DNA of 19,939 nt from NCBI GenBank assembly GCA_035303885.1, contig DATGRE010000307.1, positions 1 to 19,939 of the forward strand. The letters are read 5' to 3'. Positions 14,081 to 19,939 of this stretch are shown here, piece by piece. Each line of letters opens with the position of its first letter. Position 1 is the stretch's first letter. This stretch comes from Zeimonas sp035303885 (lineage in GTDB: Bacteria > Pseudomonadota > Gammaproteobacteria > Burkholderiales > Burkholderiaceae_E). Both the position numbers and the translations under genes were made by a program. The notes under the pieces are model-generated. The model made no database searches, was not told the DNA's origin, and saw only the letters and a program-made list of their open reading frames with translations.

Positions 14081-14105
14081 GGAACTTCTCGTCGCGTGCT
14101 TCGTT
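14081..14105 (+). promoter_or_regulatory. Predicted ECF-type promoter before the His-rich protein gene
   Basis: GGAAC (14081-14085), 16 bases and CGTT (14102-14105) share the extended GGAACTT and TCGTT elements and exact spacing with the site at 12487. This places the His-rich gene in the regulon of the adjacent sigma factor and gives it a promoter separate from the sigma operon. Confidence 0.68.
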
Positions 14106-14158
14106 TCATTCGGGGAGGCCGCCGCGTCGGCGGCTCGAAACCGAAACGGAGAGACTCG

Positions 14159-14743
14159 ATGAAAGCCCGCTTCAACCATCTGCTCGCGGCCGGTGTCCTC
14201 ACCGCCGTCGGCCCGCTCGTGTTCGCTGCGCCGGCAGCCGCGGCCGCCGACCACGCGGCCGAACCGATGCACGCCAGCGCTGCGCACGAACCCGCTGATG
14301 CGCATGCCGGCGCCGCGCATTCGCATTCGCACGCGCATTCGCACGCGCACGACGGCGACGGTCCGATGCTCAGGCTCGACGACGGACGCAAATGGGCGAC
14401 CGACGAGGCGCTGCGCGCGAGCATGGCGCGCATCGGCGCGGCGGTCGAAGCCACGCTTCCGGTCGTGCATGCGGGGCGGATGAACGATTCGCAGTACGAC
14501 GCGCTCGGCCGCGAGATCGATGCGCAGGTGGCGAACATCGTGCAGAACTGCGAGCTCGAGCCGGCCGCCGACGAGGTGCTGCACGCGATCCTCGCGACGA
14601 TGCTCGAGGGCAACGAGGCGCTGCAAGGCAAGCACGCCAGGGCTTCGCGCAGCGAGGGCGTCGTGCACGTCGTGCGCTCGCTCGAGCAGTACGCCGACCA
14701 CTTCGAGCATCCCGGCTTCCGGGCGCCGAAGCCCGGTCACTGA
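14159..14743 (+). CDS. Exported His-rich protein, probable metal binding
   Basis: This 194-residue protein has a signal peptide (about 1-29, ending in APAAAAA). A low-complexity His-rich segment (about 32-64) contains alternating histidines H54 to H64, likely a metal chelator. The C-terminal domain (about 70-190) starts LRLDDGRKWATDEALRASM and is mostly helical, with a single Cys at 131 (VQNCELEP). I recognise the LDDGRKWATDEALR core as belonging to a group of uncharacterised exported proteins but cannot give it a function. GGAGA precedes the ATG. It is likely under the ECF promoter at 14081 and probably buffers or presents the metal sensed by the upstream system. Confidence 0.75.
   Translation: MKARFNHLLAAGVLTAVGPLVFAAPAAAAADHAAEPMHASAAHEPADAHAGAAHSHSHAHSHAHDGDGPMLRLDDGRKWATDEALRASMARIGAAVEATLPVVHAGRMNDSQYDALGREIDAQVANIVQNCELEPAADEVLHAILATMLEGNEALQGKHARASRSEGVVHVVRSLEQYADHFEHPGFRAPKPGH
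14323..14346 (+). repeat. In-frame tandem 12-bp repeat encoding His-Ser-His-Ala
   Basis: The unit GCATTCGCACGC occurs twice in perfect tandem, and partial copies flank it. It encodes the alternating-histidine tract of the exported protein. Slippage here could change the number of metal-binding histidines without a frameshift. Confidence 0.7.
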
Positions 14744-14770
14744 GCATCGACCGACGCCGCGCTCTTCGCA

Positions 14771-14800
14771 GGGGCGCGTCGCGCTCCCAGCGCGCGCCCC
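14771..14800. terminator. GC hairpin between convergent His-rich gene and modE
   Basis: An 8-bp stem (GGGGCGCG / CGCGCCCC) with a 14-base loop fills the gap between convergent genes. It lacks a T-run on either strand, so it may be a weak or Rho-assisted bidirectional terminator. Confidence 0.4.
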
Positions 14801-14805
14801 GGGTC

Positions 14806-15600
14806 TCAGTCGACCGTTCCGACGATGACGCTCGAGGCCTTGAAGAGTGCCGTCACCGGCGTCCCGATTTTCAGGCCGAGCGCTTCGGCGCTCTCCTTCG
14901 TGACGATCGCGGCGATCGTGCCGCCCGCGGGCAACGCGACGACGACCTCGGCGTTCACGGACCCTGGTTCGAGTCGCGAGACCTTGCCTTCGAGCCGGTT
15001 GCGAGTCGACAGCTTCGCTCCCGCGACGTCGATCGCGAGCAGCACCGAGGAGGCCTTGACCAGCGCGAAGGCCTCGCGTCCCGGCGCGAGCCCGAGGTTC
15101 TGCGTGCTCTCGCGCGTGACGACGGCGACGATGCGCTGGCCGCCGGAGACCTCGATCTCGATCTCGTCGTTGACGGCGCCGGCGTGAACGGCGGCTACCT
15201 TTCCGACGAACTGGTTGCGTGCACTGGTCTTCATCAGGTTCAGCCTCCGGAGCAGTTGCAGGTCGTCCGGCATGCCGTGCGTGTACTGCGACAGCAGGTC
15301 GAGGAAGCGGCGGTGCTCGGCCTCGATCAACCGGAAATTCGCGATCAGCCGCTCACCGCGCGGCGTCAGTCGCGTCGATCCGCCACCGCGCCCGCCGGTC
15401 ACGCGCGAGACGAGCGGCTCGCCGGCCAGCCGGTTCATCCGGTCGATCGCGTCCCAGGCGGCCTTGTAGCTTAGCCCCACGCGGCGCGCCGCCGCGGTGA
15501 TCGATCCTTCGCTGCGGATTGCCTCGAGCAGCGCGATGCGGCCGGGACCGCCGAAATTCTCGTCGCCGTACGCTAGCCAGACCAGGCCGCGCACGCTCAT
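14806..15600 (-). CDS. modE: Molybdate-responsive transcriptional regulator ModE
   Basis: This 264-residue regulator is the length of E. coli ModE. The N-terminal winged helix-turn-helix (about 20-85) has GRIALLEAIRSEGSITAAARRVGLSYKAAWDAID, and the GGRGGGSTRLTPRG wing is typical. Two tandem Mop/TOBE molybdate-binding domains follow: about 125-190 (TSARNQFVGKV to LVKASSVLLAI) and about 198-262 (STRNRLEGKV to LFKASSVIVG). When bound to molybdate, ModE dimers repress modA-type promoters. The start ATG 15600 lies eight bases after the modC stop; a GAAGG-like site precedes it. It is the last gene of the leftward modABC-modE operon, so it should repress its own synthesis through the box at 17903. 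Confidence 0.93.
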   Translation of the reverse strand: MSVRGLVWLAYGDENFGGPGRIALLEAIRSEGSITAAARRVGLSYKAAWDAIDRMNRLAGEPLVSRVTGGRGGGSTRLTPRGERLIANFRLIEAEHRRFLDLLSQYTHGMPDDLQLLRRLNLMKTSARNQFVGKVAAVHAGAVNDEIEIEVSGGQRIVAVVTRESTQNLGLAPGREAFALVKASSVLLAIDVAGAKLSTRNRLEGKVSRLEPGSVNAEVVVALPAGGTIAAIVTKESAEALGLKIGTPVTALFKASSVIVGTVD

Positions 15601-15608
15601 CGACGCCT

Positions 15609-16409
15609 TCAAGCGGCCTCCGTCAGCGGTCGTCCCGTGCTCTGCGTGCGCAGCTCGTGCCGGCACACGCGGCCGGCCTCGATCTCGATCAGCTCGTCGC
15701 CGAAGCGCTCCACGTCCGCGTCGTCGTGCGTGACCAGCATCATCGGCAGCGCGAGGCTGCGCTGCAGCGCGTCCAGTTCGTCGCGCAGCCGTTCGCGCAG
15801 CGCCGGATCGAGCGCGGCGAAGGGTTCGTCGAGCAGCAGCGCGCGCGGCGTGCGCGCGAGCGCGCGTGCGAGCGCCGTGCGCTGGCGCTGTCCACCCGAG
15901 AGCTGGTCGGGATAGCGCTCGGCGAATGCCGCGATGCCGAGCGCTTCGAGCCACCGCTCGGCGCGCGGATCGCGCATCGCGGCGGTCGGGTTGCGCAGCG
16001 AGCGCGCGAGTCCGAAATTCACGTTCTGCCGTACGGTGAGATGCGGGAACAGGGCGTAGTCCTGGAATAGAAAGCCCACGTCGCGTTGGCGTGCCGGAAC
16101 GTCGATTCCCGAGGCGGAGTCGAAGACGCAGCGCCCGAGCACCACGATGCGACCGCGGCGCGGCCGGAGCAGGCCGGCGATCGCCTGCAGCATCAGGCTC
16201 TTGCCCGCTCCCGAGGGGCCGCGGACGACGACGCGTCGCGCGGTCGTCGTGAATCGGACGTCCAGCGTGAAATCGGTGTCGCGTGCGCGCTCGGCGGTGT
16301 CGCGCTTGCGCTCGGGGCGGCGGGCGCGCGGCGTCGCTTCGATGTCGACGGCGAAGCTTGGCATGCGGTCGGGTGCCGCATCGCGCAGGCGGTCGACGGT
16401 CGGGTTCAT
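15609..16409 (-). CDS. modC: Molybdate ABC transporter ATP-binding protein, short form without Mop domain
   Basis: This is the cytoplasmic ATPase of the molybdate importer, 266 residues. Walker A is GPSGAGKS (64-71), the Q-loop is in FLFQDYALFPHLTV (about 116), the signature is LSGGQRQR (170-177), Walker B is LLLDEP (191-196) and the H-loop is H228. Standard ModC is about 350 residues with a C-terminal Mop/TOBE domain; this protein ends about 20 residues after the ABC domain, so that domain is absent. The N-terminus has an unusual Arg-rich extension (about 25-45) before FTLDVRF. ATG 16409 is preferred, 10 bases after the modB stop; an internal ATG at 16364 is possible. Confidence 0.87.
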   Translation of the reverse strand: MNPTVDRLRDAAPDRMPSFAVDIEATPRARRPERKRDTAERARDTDFTLDVRFTTTARRVVVRGPSGAGKSLMLQAIAGLLRPRRGRIVVLGRCVFDSASGIDVPARQRDVGFLFQDYALFPHLTVRQNVNFGLARSLRNPTAAMRDPRAERWLEALGIAAFAERYPDQLSGGQRQRTALARALARTPRALLLDEPFAALDPALRERLRDELDALQRSLALPMMLVTHDDADVERFGDELIEIEAGRVCRHELRTQSTGRPLTEAA

Positions 16410-16419
16410 CGACCGTCGC

Positions 16420-17088
16420 TCACACGGGCGCTCGTCCGGGCGCCAGGCGGCCGACGGCGAGCAGCACGGCCATGCAGGTGATCGACACGATCGCCACCAG
16501 CACGTTCGCGGTCGCATCCTGACCGGCCTGCACGGCCTCGTAGACGGCGATCGACAGCGTCTGCGTGCGGCCCGGGATGCTGCCGGCGATCATCAGCGTG
16601 GCACCGAACTCGCCGAGTGCGCGCGCGAAGGCCAGCAGCAGCCCGGCGAGGATGCCGCGGCGCGCCAGCGGCAGCGTCACGCGGAAGAACACCGCGGGCG
16701 GCGACAGCCCGAGCACGCGCGCGGCTTTCTCGAATTGCGGGTCGATCGTCTCGAAGGCCGCACGCGCCGACTTCATCACCAGCGGGAACGCGACGATCGT
16801 GGCAGCGATCACCGCGCCCGTGAACGTGAAGACCAGCGTGATCCCGAAGCGCTCGTACAGGAAGGCGCCGATCGGGCCGTGGCGACCGAGCAGCACCAGC
16901 AGGTAGTAGCCGAGCACGGTCGGCGGCAGCACCATCGGCAGCGTGAGCAATGCGTCGATGAGGTCGCGCCCGGGGAATCGCAGTCGTGCGAGTGCGTAGG
17001 CGATGCCGATGCCGAGCACCGCATTGAGCAGCGTCGCCCACCCGGCCACCTTCAGCGACAGCGACAGCGCGATCCATGCAGGCTCCAC
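16420..17088 (-). CDS. modB: Molybdate ABC transporter permease ModB
   Basis: This 222-residue inner-membrane permease has about five hydrophobic segments, including LKVAGWATLLNAVLGIGIAYAL and VLGYYLLVLLG. The coupling-loop EAA motif region is EKAARVLGLSPPAVFFRVTLPLARRGILAG. The ModB-typical LPMVLPPTVLGYYLL and RALGEFGATLMIAGSIPGRTQTL segments identify the substrate class. The start is a GTG six bases past the modA stop. The length is normal for the family, and it transports molybdate delivered by ModA. Confidence 0.93.
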   Translation of the reverse strand: MEPAWIALSLSLKVAGWATLLNAVLGIGIAYALARLRFPGRDLIDALLTLPMVLPPTVLGYYLLVLLGRHGPIGAFLYERFGITLVFTFTGAVIAATIVAFPLVMKSARAAFETIDPQFEKAARVLGLSPPAVFFRVTLPLARRGILAGLLLAFARALGEFGATLMIAGSIPGRTQTLSIAVYEAVQAGQDATANVLVAIVSITCMAVLLAVGRLAPGRAPV

Positions 17089-17094
17089 GGCGGC

Positions 17095-17850
17095 TCAAGG
17101 TTGGGCGAAACCGTGGCGCGCGAGGATTTCCCGTCCTTGCGCGCCGGTGACGAAATCGATGAACGAGCGCGCCCCGGCGGCGTTGGCCGTGCCCTTCACC
17201 GGCGCGATCGAATACCGCACCGGCTCGTCGAGCGGAACGTCGAACGCGACGCGCACCCGGTCCTGCAGGATCGCGGCGTCGGTCGCGTAGACGAAGCCGG
17301 CATCGACTTCGCCGCGCGCAACGTAATCGAGGACCTGGCGCACCGACTGCGCGACGATCCGTTTCGGCGCGATCGCGTCGTGCAGGCCGGCGGCGTCCAG
17401 CGCCGCCTGCGCATGGCGGCCGGCCGGCACGCTGCGCGGATCGCCGATCGCGACGCGCCGGACGGCGTCCTGCCGAAGGTCGGCGAGCGAGGTGATCGCC
17501 GGCGACGAGGCTGTCGGCACGGCGACGACGAGCACGTTGCGGGCGAAGTCGCGCCGCGCGGCGGCGTCGATCAGCTTCTTCGCCTGTGCCCGGTCCATCG
17601 TCTCGCGGTCGGCCGAGGCGAAAACATCCACCGGTGCGCCCTTGTCGAGTTGCTGCAGCAGCGTGCCCGACGCGGCGAAATTCAGCAGGACGCGATCGCG
17701 CGCGTGACGCGCTTCCCAGGCGATGGCGATTTCGCGGAATGCGTTCTGTAGGCTGGCGGCCGCCGATACCGTGAGACCGGCGCCGCGAGCGATGGGCGCG
17801 GCCATCGCGACGAGGCAGGCGAGCGAGGCGAGCGCAAGGCGGCGGAACAT
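17095..17850 (-). CDS. modA: Periplasmic molybdate-binding protein ModA
   Basis: This 251-residue binding protein has a signal peptide (MFRRLALASLACLVAMA to about residue 24, ending ARGA). The mature part opens with LTVSAAASLQNAFREIA, the ModA hallmark with the oxyanion-binding serine. LNFAASGTLLQQLDKGAPVDVFASAD and VPAGRHAQAAL further match the family, as does VDAGFVYATDA. ATG 17850 is chosen because it begins the signal peptide; upstream in-frame codons to 17901 would add a polar leader and run toward the ModE box. It is the first gene of the mod operon. Confidence 0.93.
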   Translation of the reverse strand: MFRRLALASLACLVAMAAPIARGAGLTVSAAASLQNAFREIAIAWEARHARDRVLLNFAASGTLLQQLDKGAPVDVFASADRETMDRAQAKKLIDAAARRDFARNVLVVAVPTASSPAITSLADLRQDAVRRVAIGDPRSVPAGRHAQAALDAAGLHDAIAPKRIVAQSVRQVLDYVARGEVDAGFVYATDAAILQDRVRVAFDVPLDEPVRYSIAPVKGTANAAGARSFIDFVTGAQGREILARHGFAQP

Positions 17851-17902
17851 GCGGGACTGCTCGAAAGAAGACGCTGGCCGCCCGATCCGGGCAGCGGCCA
17901 AG

Positions 17903-17926
17903 CGTAGTATACAACCGTATATAACG
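17903..17926. promoter_or_regulatory. ModE-binding box upstream of modA
   Basis: Half-sites CGTAGTATA and TATATAACG are separated by six bases. This closely fits the known ModE operator pattern of CGTTATATA and TATATAACG half-sites with a 6-7-base spacer; one half is perfect and the other differs at two positions. It also contains a minus-strand TATACT that could be the modA -10, so binding would block transcription. It lies 53 bases upstream of the modA start and 45 bases before nfeD. Confidence 0.8.
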
Positions 17927-17970
17927 GGCCGGCCGTTCTCCGGCCGTCGCCGCCGCGTATCATCGGTGGC

Positions 17971-19584
17971 ATGTGCCGCCTGTCAGGCCCGTCGTCATTC
18001 GCGGCTCGCCCGAGGCGTGTCGGCCCGCTCGCGCGAGGGTCGGCCGTCGCTGCGATCGGCGTCGTCGCGATCCTGTTCGCGTTCGTCTCCGGCTTCTCCG
18101 CTTTTTCGTTCGCGCTCGCGCAGGACACGGAATCCGGGCAGAACGCCGTTTCCGGACGGCGCGCGGTCGTGCTCACGCTCGAGGGGGCGATCGGACCCGC
18201 GAGCGCCGACTACGTCGTGCGTGGGATCTCCCGCGCCGCGCGCGACGGCGCCGAAGTCGTCGTGCTGCAGATGGACACGCCGGGCGGGCTCGACACCTCG
18301 ATGCGCGAGATCGTGCGGGCGATCGTCTCGTCGCCGATCCCGGTGCTCGGCTTCGTCGGACCCGGCGGCGCGCGCGCGGCGAGCGCCGGCACCTACATTC
18401 TGTATGCGAGCCACGTGGCCGCGATGGCCCCGGGAACGAACCTCGGTGCAGCGACGCCGGTCGCGATCGGCGGGGGCGGATTGCCTTTTGGCGGAGACGA
18501 CGAGCGCGACCGACGCGGGCGCGACCGAACGGCGCCGAAGGAGAGTCCGAAAGGATCCGCGGACGACGCGACGTCGAAGGGTGGCGAAAGCGGCCGGACG
18601 AAGGACGGTAATTCGACGGGAGGGGATCGTACCGACGGCGACGCGGCGCGCGGCGACGCCGCCGACCGCGACCGGCCCGCACGGCGCGGCCGCGAGCCCG
18701 ATTCCGCGATGGAGGCGAAGGCGATCAATGACGCGGTCGCCTACATCCGCTCGCTCGCCGAGATGCGTGGGCGCAACGCCGATTGGGCCGAGCGCGCCGT
18801 ACGCGAGGCGGCGAGCCTGTCGGCGGTCGACGCGGAAAAGCAGCGCGTCATCGATTTCGTCGCACGCGACGTCGGCGACCTGCTCGAGAAGGCCGACGGA
18901 CGCACGGTCTCGGTGGCCGGCCAGTCGCGCACGCTGAAGACGAGCGGACTCGCGCAGCAGGCACTCGAGCCCGACTGGCGCGCGGAGCTGCTCGCGGTGC
19001 TGACGAACCCGAGCCTCGCGCTGATCCTGATGACGATCGGCTTCTACGGGCTGATCTTCGAGTTCATGAACCCCGGCTCGCTCTATCCGGGCATCGTCGG
19101 CGCGATCTGCCTGCTGCTCGGCCTGTATGCACTCTCGGTGCTGCCGGTGAACTATGCCGGGCTCGGCCTCATCGTGTTCGGCCTGCTGCTGATGATCGCG
19201 GAGGCGTTCACGCCGTCGGCGGGTGCCGCGGCGCTCGGCGGCGCCGTCGCCTTCGTGCTCGGTGCGACGATCCTCATCGACACCGAGGCGCCGGGCTTCG
19301 GGATTCCGTGGACCTCGATCGGCGCGATCGTCGCGGCGAGCCTGGCATTCTCGCTGCTCGTGCTGCGCATGCTGTGGCGCTCGCGCCGGCAGCCGGTGAA
19401 GACCGGCGAGCGCGGCATGGTCGGCGAGCGAGGAACCGTTCTGGAATGGAGTGACGGAAGCGGCCGCGTTCTCGTTGCCGGCGAGCGCTGGCGCGCCGAG
19501 AGCGACGTGCCGCTGGCGCCCGGCCAGCGCGTGCGCGTCGCGTCGGTCGATGGGCTTGTCTTGCGCGTCGTCGCGGAATCGTGA
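17971..19584 (+). CDS. nfeD: NfeD-like membrane-bound serine protease (ClpP class)
   Basis: This is a 537-residue long-form NfeD protein. A signal or anchor helix (about 25-50) precedes a ClpP-like protease domain (about 63-300) with the catalytic serine S138 in PGGARAASAGTY. The probable lysine partner is K250 in EAKAINDAVAYIRSLAE, as in the S-K dyad of archaeal 1510-N stomatin proteases. Four to five membrane helices follow (about 345-468), then a C-terminal NfeD beta-barrel (OB-like) domain (about 478-535, GERGMVGERGTV). Between serine and lysine sits a charged, low-complexity insertion of about 75 residues (168-244). Long NfeD proteins pair with the SPFH protein encoded next and are thought to cleave it or work with it in membrane quality control. 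Confidence 0.92.
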   Translation: MCRLSGPSSFAARPRRVGPLARGSAVAAIGVVAILFAFVSGFSAFSFALAQDTESGQNAVSGRRAVVLTLEGAIGPASADYVVRGISRAARDGAEVVVLQMDTPGGLDTSMREIVRAIVSSPIPVLGFVGPGGARAASAGTYILYASHVAAMAPGTNLGAATPVAIGGGGLPFGGDDERDRRGRDRTAPKESPKGSADDATSKGGESGRTKDGNSTGGDRTDGDAARGDAADRDRPARRGREPDSAMEAKAINDAVAYIRSLAEMRGRNADWAERAVREAASLSAVDAEKQRVIDFVARDVGDLLEKADGRTVSVAGQSRTLKTSGLAQQALEPDWRAELLAVLTNPSLALILMTIGFYGLIFEFMNPGSLYPGIVGAICLLLGLYALSVLPVNYAGLGLIVFGLLLMIAEAFTPSAGAAALGGAVAFVLGATILIDTEAPGFGIPWTSIGAIVAASLAFSLLVLRMLWRSRRQPVKTGERGMVGERGTVLEWSDGSGRVLVAGERWRAESDVPLAPGQRVRVASVDGLVLRVVAES

Positions 19585-19613
19585 ACGATCGGGCGCAACC
19601 GTAGAGGAGAGCC

Positions 19614-19939
19614 ATGCCTTTCGATCTCGCCGTCTATCTGCCCATCCTCATCATCCTCGTCGCGATCCTCGCGACGTCGATCCGCATCCTGCGCGAGTAC
19701 GAGCGCGGCGTCGTCTTCACGCTCGGCCGCTTCACCGGCGTGAAGGGACCGGGCCTGATCCTGCTGCTGCCGTACGTGCAGCAAATGGTGCGGGTCGACC
19801 AGCGTACGCTCGTCCTCGACGTGCCGACGCAGGACGTCATCTCGCGCGACAACGTCTCGGTCAAGGTCAACGCGGTGATCTATTTCCGCGTGGTGCAGGC
19901 CGAGAAGGCGGTTATCCAGGTCGAGAACTTCCAGCAGGC
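19614..19939 (+). CDS. Slipin/stomatin-like SPFH (band 7) protein, 3' end outside window
   Basis: The visible 108 residues show an N-terminal membrane helix (about 7-24, VYLPILIILVAILATSIRIL) and the start of the SPFH domain, including EYERGVVFTLGRFTGVKGPGLILLLPYVQQMVRVDQRT and VPTQDVISRDNVSVKVNAVIYFRV, which is typical slipin sequence. A strong GAGGAGA ribosome site lies just upstream of the ATG, and the gene starts 29 bases after nfeD, the classic nfeD-slipin operon. The protein is expected to oligomerise on the inner membrane as a scaffold and as partner or substrate of the NfeD protease. The gene is cut by the window edge, not truncated. Confidence 0.93.
   Translation, partial: MPFDLAVYLPILIILVAILATSIRILREYERGVVFTLGRFTGVKGPGLILLLPYVQQMVRVDQRTLVLDVPTQDVISRDNVSVKVNAVIYFRVVQAEKAVIQVENFQQ

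Noticed and set aside
17958..17963. TATCAT as an nfeD -10 box
   Set aside because: It is only seven bases before the ATG, which would leave essentially no leader, and no convincing -35 box is present at the right spacing.

Overview
The window is about 20 kb of compact, GC-rich (roughly two-thirds G+C) bacterial chromosome. The gene content suggests a betaproteobacterium of the Burkholderiales type: NitT/TauT-type transport genes, a PhyH/DUF993 catabolic locus, a mod operon ending in modE, an ECF/anti-sigma/periplasmic-sensor set and an nfeD-slipin pair. That placement is inference from gene content, because no rRNA or phylogenetic marker is present. I see no tRNA, rRNA, CRISPR array, insertion sequence or phage gene. 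Both ends cut through genes.

Region 1 (1-10836) is one functional locus in four transcription units. The first is a leftward operon with a DapA-superfamily aldolase, an ABC permease and an ABC ATPase (cut by the window start). Divergent from it is the matching NMT1-type periplasmic binding protein. The third is a leftward operon of a MetE-like zinc methyltransferase core, an unusual extended SDR and a two-domain GNAT acetyltransferase. Divergent from that is a rightward operon of a phytanoyl-CoA-dioxygenase-type oxygenase, a Gfo/Idh/MocA oxidoreductase, a DUF993 TIM-barrel protein and a sugar-phosphate isomerase/epimerase-like TIM barrel. Both divergent promoter regions carry the same operator-like element (TTAAC-N6-GTTAA and variants), placed just downstream of predicted -10 boxes. 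This points to a single repressor controlling uptake and catabolism of one unknown small molecule. No regulator gene for it lies in the window.

Region 2 (10879-12440) holds a class I fructose-bisphosphate aldolase, read leftward, and a divergent small membrane protein whose promoter has a perfect 18-bp palindrome right after the -10.

Region 3 (12487-14743) is a metal- or envelope-stress module: an ECF sigma factor, a zinc-finger anti-sigma factor, a CnrX/CpxP-like periplasmic sensor and a His-rich exported protein. Two promoters with identical GGAAC-N16-CGTT architecture, one before the sigma gene and one before the His-rich gene, define a probable autoregulated ECF regulon.

Region 4 (14806-17926) is the leftward modABC-modE operon for molybdate uptake, with a ModE box upstream of modA. 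ModC lacks its usual C-terminal Mop/TOBE domain. Region 5 (17971-19939) is an NfeD-type membrane serine protease with a long charged insertion, followed by a slipin/SPFH protein cut by the window end.
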